Shown here piece after piece: positions 1 to 5,800 of a DNA stretch of 5,800 nucleotides (position 1 is the first letter of the stretch; every line of letters starts with the position of its first letter). The notes below the pieces were generated by a model that saw only the letters and a list, made by a program, of their open reading frames with translations, had not been told where the DNA came from and did not search any database. A program made the position numbers and the translations under genes. This DNA comes from Desulfobulbus sp. (lineage in GTDB: Bacteria; Desulfobacterota; Desulfobulbia; Desulfobulbales; Desulfobulbaceae): assembly GCA_028684915.1 (NCBI GenBank), contig JAQUEZ010000335.1, positions 1 to 5,800 on the forward strand, in the 5' to 3' direction.

Positions 1-124
1 GCCATATCTTTGCGCACCTGCCCAACGCCCAATCCGTGGAAGACTACGAGGCGCTTCTGCCATGGAATATCAACAAATTACAGATGCTGCAAATGGGTAT
101 GGAGGTGCTTGATTAGACGCTTAC
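1..124 (+). mobile_element. Right end of an IS66-family insertion sequence
   Basis: This is the last part of an IS66-type element whose body lies left of the window. The sequence GACGCTTAC at 116-124, read inward from the end as GTAAGCGTC, matches the GTAA-beginning terminal inverted repeats known for the IS66 family. It directly follows, and by one base overlaps, the stop codon of the transposase. Immediately to the right, the reading frame of a different transposase (IS1380 family, minus strand) begins abruptly in mid-protein, so 124/125 is the insertion junction. IS66 elements usually duplicate 8 bp of target, so 125-132 (gaacatct) would be one copy of the duplication. The other copy lies outside the window. 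The family call rests on the transposase tail plus this end. Confidence 0.7.
3..116 (+). CDS. IS66-family transposase, C-terminal fragment (gene starts outside the window)
   Basis: The open frame enters from the left edge and ends at the TAG at 114-116, giving 37 residues. They begin HIFAHLPNAQSVEDYEALLP and contain the LLPWN motif. An aromatic and acidic stretch followed by 'ALLPWN' is the signature of the short IS66 C-terminal domain that closes the TnpC transposase (DDE enzyme, cut-and-paste type). The catalytic core and the tnpA/tnpB partner genes would lie to the left and cannot be judged. The tail after LLPWN is about 15 residues long and runs right into the terminal repeat, which is normal for such compact elements. 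Whether the full gene is intact is unknown. Confidence 0.75.
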   Translation, partial: HIFAHLPNAQSVEDYEALLPWNINKLQMLQMGMEVLD

Positions 125-1288
125 GAACATCTTCTGCGTACTGGTTCGGTCGGCAAAAAGCATCAGTTGCTGTTCTTTGATCCGGTTCTCCATTTCACCA
201 CGGGCGCAATACACCCTTTCGTAGAGTTCGCGGGCATCATATTCCGTGGCCTTTATTGAAGTAACAACAAATCGGGGATTGGCGCCTTTGCCAAGATATT
301 CAGCCTTGCCGACAACCCGGCGATGCCAGCGCCAGGTCTTTTGGGTTTTGTAACAAAAGTCCTTAAATACACGGGATGCTTGGCTGCTGCATTGATACAG
401 GGCTTTGGCCAGTGCCAGCTCTTCTGCCAGTTCCTGTTCCAGACGGTTGTTCCTGGCAAGCCCAAGGAGGAAGTCGACATCGTTATCCTCGCACCAGATC
501 ATGAGATCTTCACGGCAGAAACCACTGTCACCTCGGACAATTATACGGGTGTCCGGCCAGGATGCACGAATACGCCGAACAATACGTTCCAACTCTTCAA
601 CCGTACCGGCTGCGGCATCGTTACTAGCTGTTCGCAGACGGGCGCACAGCAAATGTTCCCCGCTGAAAATGTAGAGGGGCAGGTAACAATAGGCGTTGTA
701 ATACCCATGGAAAAACTTTCCCTCCTGGTTGCCGTGCAGCGGGTCGTCGGTGGCGTCGACATCAAGGATAATCTGGGGTGGCGCTTCAGCGTGCGCCTCG
801 AGGAAAACATCGACTAAAAGATTATCTACCGCCGCCGGTGAAACGACTATTTTTTTGTACGGACTTTTCGCGGTGGCATCTGCCGGAGTCAATTCCAGCC
901 GGTTCAAGGTGCTCTTGCCCGCCAGTGGCTTCCCTTTATTTTGCTCGGATTTCCGGTCCATACCAGTCGGATCGGTTTTCCCCACCGCTATGGCCAGCAT
1001 CTGATCTTTGGCCAGGTGATCATGATCGTTGAGGTCTTCGTACCCCAGGGCCAGGCCGATAACCCTTTGGGAAACCAAGGACAAGACAGTGTGTTCTATT
1101 AATTTCTCGTTACGATAGTCGGTGAAGCACCCAGCAAAACGTTGAAGGATGGTGGTGCGTTGCTCAACTTCCCGCAGCAACAATCCCCCGCCATCGGAAG
1201 TGATGGTCCCGCCGCAGAAATCTGCAACTATTTCTCTTTTCCCCAGGGCTTGAAATGCATTAAACTTTTTTGTACACTCTGTTTTCAT
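113..1288 (-). pseudogene. IS1380-family transposase, C-terminally truncated by IS66 insertion
   Basis: This is a DDE transposase of the IS1380 family, whose members are usually about 430-460 aa; here the frame gives 391 aa. The N-terminus has the typical SDGGGLLLRE segment (31-40). The catalytic acidic residues sit in LDVDATDDPLHG (175-186), RGDSGFCRE (252-260) and the ARGEMENRIKEQ block (362-373), the last being the family's conserved E region. Family similarity stops just after FADRTSTQKMF (378-388), where normal members continue with a hydrophobic C-terminal helix region. The final residues VSV and the TAA stop are read from the inverted repeat of the inserted IS66, so the true gene portion is 125-1288. 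The start ATG (1286-1288) has a GGTGA ribosome-binding sequence 4 nt upstream. The product lacks its C-terminal domain and is probably inactive. Confidence 0.85.
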
Positions 1289-1389
1289 AAGGTCACCCGT
1301 GTTGTATCACTTATCGTGCTGGAATCACGATAAGTATGCAACATTTGTGGCCTTTTTGCTTTATATATGTGTGAGAAATGCGGGCTAGC
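125..1389 (-). mobile_element. IS1380-family element, interrupted by IS66; outer end approximate
   Basis: The element holds one transposase gene on the minus strand plus an upstream leader with a long hairpin (1300-1343). Its 3' part is cut off at 124/125 by the IS66 insertion and should resume left of the window, beyond the IS66 copy. The promoter-side terminus is not certain. I place it near 1389, around 'gagaaatgcgggctag', because the IS110-related sequence starts not far beyond, but the matching inverted repeat lies outside the window and could not be compared. Confidence 0.45.
1300..1343 (-). repeat. Long hairpin in the leader of the IS1380 transposase
   Basis: The arms TGTTGTATCACTTATCGTG (1300-1318) and CACGATAAGTATGCAACA (1326-1343) are complementary except for one mismatch and one bulged base, with a 7-nt loop. 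The inner 10 bp are perfect. The structure lies 12-55 nt upstream of the transposase start codon and inside the element. Many IS elements carry such leader structures to block translation of transcripts that read in from outside. That role is inferred here. No T-run marks it as an intrinsic terminator. Confidence 0.6.
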
Positions 1390-1488
1390 TGGGGTCAACC
1401 CACCGGCCTCGAAACACCATAATCGTTGCATTGCGAGATCCGCATGCCTAGTCCCTAGACGGCAAGGACCGGCGGTAAGTTCTTAATT

Positions 1489-1857
1489 TCAGCAGAAAGT
1501 ATGTTTTTTGTTCTCAGGCCGCTTTCTTTTCTTCGCGAAGCACGAAGTCGGTCTGCGTTTGTCGACCGCCATCATGTAAGCGACCAGCCTCCTGGCAACA
1601 GCAAGCGTTGCCCTGTTCCTGTTTCCTTTTTTTAATTCCCGTTCACGTACCGCAGCTAGTTGCGGATTCCAGAATGGGGCAATCTTGGCGGCCTCAACAA
1701 GCATGGTTTGAAGATATTTGTTGCGTTTCTTGGAAATCGGTCCTCGTTGTTCCTTGCCAGCTGATTCCCGTTGCGCACTGCACAGGCCGCAGTAACTGAT
1801 AACCTGTCGAATGGAGCCTTCAAATCGCTGCTTTCCTTCTTGTATCGTAACAGCCAC
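1489..1857 (-). pseudogene. IS110-family transposase, C-terminal remnant with a frameshifted end
   Basis: The frame matches the C-terminal (Transposase_20-type) domain of IS110-family enzymes: RFEGSIRQVISYCGL, then the conserved SAQRESAGKEQRGPISKKRN block and NRATLAVARRLVAYMMAVDK. The Ser-containing ESAGK motif lies in the region that carries the catalytic serine of this family. The whole N-terminal DEDD (RuvC-like) domain, about 200 residues, is missing. The recognisable part begins near codon 10 (about 1830), and a few degenerate residues may extend further, to about 1885. At the other end, after AVDKRR (about 1546-1562), the other minus frame gives TDFVLREEKKAA and then a TGA at 1514-1516, a much more natural tail than the one in the open frame. 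This points to a one-base deletion. The GTG at 1855-1857 is only the frame limit and is not a believable start. The fragment is dead. Confidence 0.8.
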
Positions 1858-2474
1858 TCGGCAAGGTCATCCTTGACTGCCGTTCATTTTGATCAAAAAT
1901 CTCTTAACACAATAAAAAGACCTGAAAGAAACTCTACCCAAACAGCGCTTTGAGGTGGCACGTTGAGTGAGTTTCGGAGAAGTGCAATTGGGGGCGGGCC
2001 TTGCTGCATAGCCCAGTGAACATGCACTTTGTTCCATTGCGTGCTCTTTATTCGCTTTTGTACGATGTGGTAACAAATGCTAAAATCATTTTGCCGCCTG
2101 AAAAGGAATGGCTTTTCAGGTCGGCAATGAGTCGGTGCGAATTTGCGACATCCTGGTTATTTTTAAAAAAAGGTAACGAAAAAGAAAAATTCAATAGTCC
2201 AACTTAATAAGCTGATATTAAAATATAAATTTAGAAATTAGCATCAATCGATACAAATCCTTACTGCCTTACTTCTGGAATTTGGACATCATTGTCACCT
2301 TCCCTTGCTGCTCCCAGCCCCCTCGATTTTCTTTCTTTGTATCCGTTATTAAAAATTTTCTGCAATCACCTCGTAAATTATTCTTTTCCAAAGCACCGCC
2401 ATGCAAAGGGCGATACCCAAACAACACCTCAATAACACATAAAAAATAGATAGGCCCGGTACAATTGGCCCGCT
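1858..2474. other. Gene-free spacer between IS remains and the nifA promoter
   Basis: I see no credible gene on either strand in this stretch. Short frames at 1867-2076 (minus), 2001-2207 (plus) and 2269-2529 (minus) lack good ribosome-binding sites and have irregular amino-acid composition without family motifs. Notable contents are a strong hairpin at 2091-2127 and a very A+T-rich tract at about 2160-2260. The part nearest the IS110 remnant (1858-1890) may include decayed transposase sequence. The stretch probably marks where transposition has eroded whatever lay upstream of the nif cluster. Confidence 0.6.
2091..2127. repeat. Strong hairpin, 15-bp stem with one bulge
   Basis: TTGCCGCCTGAAAAG (2091-2105) and CTTTTCAGGTCGGCAA (2112-2127) pair along 15 bp with a single bulged T at 2121 and a 6-nt loop (gaatgg). 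Neither strand has a clean T-run straight after the stem, so it is not a textbook intrinsic terminator. On the minus strand the stem is followed by a weak aatgatttta. It could be a terminator relic, the end of a mobile element, or a dispersed palindromic repeat. Confidence 0.5.
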
Positions 2475-2490
2475 TGTGGTGGCGGAGACA
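2475..2490 (+). promoter_or_regulatory. NifA upstream activator site (TGT-N10-ACA)
   Basis: TGT at 2475-2477, exactly ten bases, then ACA at 2488-2490 match the established NifA enhancer consensus in full. Its centre is about 33-40 bp upstream of the sigma-54 -24 element and about 65 bp upstream of the predicted transcription start. This is closer than the usual 80-150 bp but on the same face-and-loop logic as other enhancer sites. Six fixed bases give roughly a 1-in-4000 chance per position, so the pairing with a perfect sigma-54 promoter is what makes the site believable. Binding by NifA is inferred. Confidence 0.6.
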
Positions 2491-2503
2491 TTCATACGCC
2501 TCA

Positions 2504-2518
2504 TCCGCTGGAAGCGGA
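2504..2518. repeat. Short dyad between the UAS and the -24 box
   Basis: TCCGCT-gga-AGCGGA is a perfect 6-bp inverted repeat with a 3-base centre. It ends three bases before the -24 element (2522). Its placement between the enhancer and the sigma-54 element would suit an operator for a second regulator, but it may also be chance. No known binding consensus is recognised. Confidence 0.3.
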
Positions 2519-2521
2519 CGA

Positions 2522-2537
2522 TGGCACATCGCTTGCT
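2522..2537 (+). promoter_or_regulatory. Sigma-54 (-24/-12) promoter upstream of nifA
   Basis: TGGCACATCGCTTGCT fits the RpoN consensus TGGCACRNNNNTTGCW at every defined base. GG (2523-2524) and GC (2535-2536) are separated by the required 10 bp. Transcription is predicted to begin near 2548, giving a leader of about 230 nt before nifA. The first credible downstream gene is nifA, so nifA is the likely target. With the TGT-N10-ACA site just upstream, the arrangement suggests activation by NifA itself or by a related enhancer-binding protein. It is conceivable that an unrecognised small RNA or peptide in the leader is the first product. Confidence 0.75.
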
Positions 2538-2547
2538 TAGCTCCTAT

Positions 2548-2780
2548 ATCGATTTACGGTGGCGCCTGTTTCCGTGAAATTTAAACGTAAAGCCGCCAAC
2601 GCTATTTCCGCTGATCGTCCCCCGAATATTGTACGCCACCCAAATACGCCTCCGCGCCGCTCAAGTGACGTTATAGCCGTTGGCGAGCTGATGCGGTCGA
2701 GATACTTGATCCTAACCCCCATATCGGGGTTACCAAGAATTACATGAACCAAGAGGTGCTTTGTCGCGCCATGAGACCTT
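2548..2780 (+). promoter_or_regulatory. Predicted nifA 5' leader with a small hairpin and a short overlapping ORF
   Basis: The long leader implied by the sigma-54 promoter holds a perfect 7-bp hairpin, TAACCCC-catatc-GGGGTTA, at 2713-2732. Twelve bases on, an ATG at 2744 opens a 17-codon frame (MNQEVLCRAMRPYGHFH) that stops at 2797, so it overlaps the nifA start at 2781 in another frame. Its own ribosome-binding site is weak. No known riboswitch fold is recognised. Translational coupling or a regulatory role is speculative. Confidence 0.3.
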
Positions 2781-4436
2781 ATGGGCACTTTCACTAAAAT
2801 GGACGTACCAGTCAAAGAATGCTATTCGGGTGTTTTCAAACACAACGATCCTCGAATAAAGGAATGCCACGCTGGAGTTTGCCGAGGCAGAATTGTCCCC
2901 TTGCTCTTCTCCATGGGGAGGGCCTTGTCCGAGTATAACGACCTCGCCCAGGCCTTAGAGGCCTTTCTCGACTATATGCGCGACGAAATGGCCATGGATC
3001 GGGCCATGGTCAATTTGCATCATCGCGAGACTGGCCGCATCTTTATCCATAAATGCATGGGGTTAACCGATGAGGAACAAGCCAGGGGGGTCTATTTCCC
3101 TGGAGAGGGCATCACTGGACAGGTCGTCGAATCGGCAAGCCCAATTATTGTGCCGCGAATTGGCGACGAACCCGCCTTCCTCAATCGCACGGGCAGTCTT
3201 TCCCGACCGGAAGATCGTGACCATGCCTTTCTGTGCGTGCCGATCTTACGAGGAAAAAAGGTGCTTGGCAGCATTAGCGCCATCCGCCATTACGACAACA
3301 ACAAGGAATTGCTGGCCAAACATGTCGACACGTTGATGGTTGTTTCCTACATGCTGGCACAGGCGGTTGAATTGTACCTTGTTGAAAACGTGGACAAAGT
3401 TCTATGGGAACAGCGCCATCGGCAACTACTGGAGGAACTGAGGGTACGCTTTAAACCTTCGAGCATCATCGGTTCTTCCAAAGCAATGATGGAGGTCTTT
3501 GCGCTGCTGCATAAGGTCGCCAAAAGCAAAATCACGGTTCTCCTGCTCGGGGAGAGCGGGGTCGGCAAGGAAATGATCGCCAATGCCATCCACTTTGAGG
3601 GACCCAATCCCGATGGCCCCATGGTGAAATTCAATTGCGCAGCACTGCCAGAGAGCATTCTTGAAAGCGAGCTCTTTGGCCACGAGAAAGGCTCCTTTAC
3701 CGGCGCAACTCAACTGCGCAAAGGGCGCTTTGAAGAGGCGGACGGGGGGATGATTTTCCTCGACGAAGTCGGGGAATTATCGCTCGCCGTACAGGCGAAA
3801 CTCTTGCGCGTTCTGCAGGAAAGGGCCTTCGAACGTGTGGGAGGCAACAAAACCGTGACGGTCAATATTCGCATTGTGGCCGCCACCAATAAAGATCTTG
3901 CCGAAATGGTAAACAACGGAACTTTTCGTCAGGACCTTTTCTTTCGCCTCAATGTCTTTCCCTTGCTGATTCCGCCTTTGCGTGATCGCGGCAGCGACAT
4001 CATCACCCTGGCCGAGCATTTCGTTTCCCGTTTTTCGCAAGAAAATGAAAAGACAATCAAAAGGATCACGACCCCGGCGCTCAACATGCTCATGAAGTAT
4101 CACTGGCCGGGCAATGTCCGGGAACTGGAAAATGTGATCCAGCGCGCCGTCATTCTCACCGAGGACGACGCCATTCATGGATACAATTTGCCGCTCTCTT
4201 TACAGTCGCCGGTTTTGCCCGGTTTGGACATCCAAAGCGGGTTAGAGGCCAAACTGGCGGCCATCGAGTATGAGATGCTGGTCGAAGCCCTCCGACTCAA
4301 TCAGGGCAATGCCAGCGAGGCTGCGGTGGCTCTGGGCCTAACCCGCAGGACCATGGGCTTGCGGATGAAAAAATATAATATCACCTACAAAGAATTTCGT
4401 CAGGTGATGTCGCCGGTACAGACCTTGGAATTGTAG
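2781..4436 (+). CDS. nifA: Nif-specific sigma-54 transcriptional activator NifA
   Basis: This 551-aa enhancer-binding protein activates RNA polymerase-sigma-54 at nif promoters. A cysteine-containing N-terminus (1-36) is followed by a GAF domain (about 38-200, with GEGITGQV at 108-115 and HAFLCVPI at 148-155). The AAA+ domain (about 228-455) has Walker A GESGVGKE (257-264), the sigma-54-contacting loop as GSFTGA (304-309; usually GAFTGA), Walker B MIFLDE (324-329), sensor I ATN (368-370), arginine-finger region FRQDLFFRL (382-390) and WPGNVREL (442-449). A Fis-type helix-turn-helix spans about 508-534. The linker before the helix-turn-helix has no cysteines, so the oxygen-sensing Cys motif of rhizobial NifA is absent. 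The assignment as NifA rather than another activator rests on the GAF layout and the nifH neighbour. An in-frame TGA at 2772 rules out a longer protein. ATG 2781 has only a weak ribosome-binding site, and ATG 2799 (Met7) is the alternative start. Confidence 0.92.
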   Translation: MGTFTKMDVPVKECYSGVFKHNDPRIKECHAGVCRGRIVPLLFSMGRALSEYNDLAQALEAFLDYMRDEMAMDRAMVNLHHRETGRIFIHKCMGLTDEEQARGVYFPGEGITGQVVESASPIIVPRIGDEPAFLNRTGSLSRPEDRDHAFLCVPILRGKKVLGSISAIRHYDNNKELLAKHVDTLMVVSYMLAQAVELYLVENVDKVLWEQRHRQLLEELRVRFKPSSIIGSSKAMMEVFALLHKVAKSKITVLLLGESGVGKEMIANAIHFEGPNPDGPMVKFNCAALPESILESELFGHEKGSFTGATQLRKGRFEEADGGMIFLDEVGELSLAVQAKLLRVLQERAFERVGGNKTVTVNIRIVAATNKDLAEMVNNGTFRQDLFFRLNVFPLLIPPLRDRGSDIITLAEHFVSRFSQENEKTIKRITTPALNMLMKYHWPGNVRELENVIQRAVILTEDDAIHGYNLPLSLQSPVLPGLDIQSGLEAKLAAIEYEMLVEALRLNQGNASEAAVALGLTRRTMGLRMKKYNITYKEFRQVMSPVQTLEL

Positions 4437-4447
4437 ACGAACGACGG

Positions 4448-4480
4448 TCCGCAAGCATCCCTTCTCGGCAGGCTTGCGGA
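4448..4480 (+). terminator. Stem-loop just after nifA
   Basis: TCCGCAAGC (4448-4456) pairs perfectly with GCTTGCGGA (4472-4480) across a 15-nt loop, beginning 11 bases after the nifA stop codon. The position suits a transcript end or 3' stabiliser. The U-run of an intrinsic terminator is missing (the stem is followed by gacagacag), so termination would be Rho-dependent or the element may only protect the mRNA. Confidence 0.4.
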
Positions 4481-4988
4481 GACAGACAGCTCCCGTCAAG
4501 AGCGTACCAAATCGAACACGGTGTCGAAGACGACCCAACGGCAGCGTTATCCTTCCCCCTCCCCCCGCAATCACATCGTACAATCGTAGTACCCCTCGCT
4601 GGAATATTCGCCTGACGGCAGACGACGGGTTCATCACATTATTTTAACGTATTACCAATCTTCCTCGCCCCATACAAGGACCTTCCCAACGTTGCGCGGG
4701 GCCTGCCCAATGCCGGTTCAGATCTCTATTTTTCTGCCTGTCTCCACCCACCTCCCCTATCAAAATAACCAAATGCTGTTTCCGTCGCCGCTTCCCAAGC
4801 AAAAATACGGTTGCGAACATTCAAACGGAAAAAAGATACCTTTGGGTATGAATCGTTGCTTCCGTGGTGGGAATCGGCGCCTCTGAGACCGACGCAACAG
4901 ACCTTACTATTAATTAACTATTCAATAATTCGTTGTTTATCATTTTCAATCAGAGGAATTCTTTCCGAAATACAGTTTCAGAGACCAT
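4481..4988. other. Non-coding nifA-nifH spacer upstream of the nifH promoter
   Basis: About 500 bp without a credible gene. Small frames at 4338-4637 (minus), 4692-4886 and 4811-4999 (plus) lack ribosome-binding sites, family motifs and normal composition. The stretch includes a pyrimidine run (about 4550-4567, cctt/ccccct type) and an A+T-rich tract (about 4905-4950) near the promoter that could ease DNA bending. A poor match to the IHF consensus (aatcag...att, 4948-4960) lies in it. No perfect TGT-N10-ACA site was found here. Confidence 0.55.
4884..4899 (+). promoter_or_regulatory. Possible imperfect NifA site upstream of nifH
   Basis: TGA-N10-ACA (4884-4899) differs from the NifA consensus TGT-N10-ACA at one base. 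Its centre is about 124 bp upstream of the predicted nifH transcription start, within the usual range for nif enhancers. It is the best-placed candidate in the spacer, but a one-mismatch site is expected by chance in this length. Confidence 0.25.
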
Positions 4989-5004
4989 TGGCACGTTAAT
5001 CGCT
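4989..5004 (+). promoter_or_regulatory. Sigma-54 (-24/-12) promoter of nifH
   Basis: TGGCACGTTAATCGCT has a perfect -24 half (TGGCACG) and a -12 half CGCT in place of TGCT, with GG (4990-4991) and GC (5002-5003) exactly 10 bp apart. Transcription should begin near 5015, giving a leader of about 56 nt before nifH. This is the expected promoter class for nifH, activated by NifA and served by RpoN. Confidence 0.85.
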
Positions 5005-5037
5005 ATAAAGCTATCGAACAATGGTGATTCCATCTAG

Positions 5038-5800
<763 letters not shown>

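Noticed and set aside
323..817. 164-codon plus-strand frame inside the IS1380 region
   Set aside because: It lies antisense to the well-supported transposase frame and has no family motifs or ribosome-binding site.
1956..1971. TGGCACG followed by a possible -12 box
   Set aside because: The -24 half is perfect, but 10 bp on the bases are GA instead of GC, and no gene follows within a sensible distance.
1867..2076. 69-codon minus-strand frame near the IS110 remnant
   Set aside because: Irregular composition, no recognisable domain, and no convincing start signal.
2269..2529. 86-codon minus-strand frame
   Set aside because: No ribosome-binding site, no motifs, and it overlaps the sigma-54 promoter and the NifA site, which explain this DNA better.
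2559..2747. 62-codon plus-strand frame starting with GTG, just after the predicted sigma-54 transcription start
   Set aside because: The position is tempting, but there is no Shine-Dalgarno, the composition is basic and proline-rich without motifs, and a long minus-strand frame is open over the same bases. Treated as leader.
4338..4637. 99-codon minus-strand frame over the end of nifA
   Set aside because: It is antisense to the nifA HTH coding region and low in recognisable structure; a shadow frame.
4692..4886. 64-codon plus-strand frame in the nifA-nifH spacer
   Set aside because: No ribosome-binding site, odd composition, no similarity recognised, and no neighbouring operon partner.
4934..4949. 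TGT-N10-CAA, also readable as the dyad TTG-N11-CAA, upstream of nifH
   Set aside because: It does not meet the NifA consensus at the right half and falls in an A+T-rich tract where such dyads arise by chance; mentioned only as an alternative site.

Overview
The window looks like the regulatory front end of a nitrogen-fixation (nif) cluster next to a pile-up of insertion-sequence (IS) remains. The organism is probably a Gram-negative bacterium using sigma-54-dependent nif control. The NifH sequence resembles, from memory, those of diazotrophic Desulfobacterota/Deltaproteobacteria (Geobacter, Desulfuromonas and sulfate-reducer types), but no search was run and this assignment is tentative.

Left third (1-1857), mobile-element debris. 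The window opens inside the last codons of an IS66-family transposase. Its right terminal inverted repeat ends at about 124. That element has inserted into an IS1380-family transposase gene on the minus strand, so the IS1380 protein loses its C-terminus and gains three residues and a stop codon from the IS66 end. Next to it is a 5'-truncated, 3'-frameshifted piece of an IS110-family transposase (minus strand).

Middle (1858-2780), no convincing gene but a strong regulatory signal. A 15-bp-stem hairpin lies at 2091-2127 and an A+T-rich stretch at about 2160-2260. Then comes a compact nif-type promoter: a perfect NifA-type upstream site (TGT-N10-ACA, 2475-2490), a small dyad (2504-2518) and a full-consensus sigma-54 -24/-12 element (2522-2537). 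The predicted start of transcription is near 2548, leaving a leader of about 230 nt before nifA.

Right half (2781-5800), nif genes on the plus strand. nifA (2781-4436) encodes a GAF/AAA+/Fis-type sigma-54 activator of 551 aa with an unusual cysteine-bearing repeated N-terminus. After a 634-bp gap comes nifH (nitrogenase Fe protein), which runs off the right edge. nifH has its own sigma-54 promoter (4989-5004) and a good ribosome-binding site. The simplest reading is that NifA activates nifH and, through the site at 2475-2490, probably its own promoter as well. nifL is not visible.
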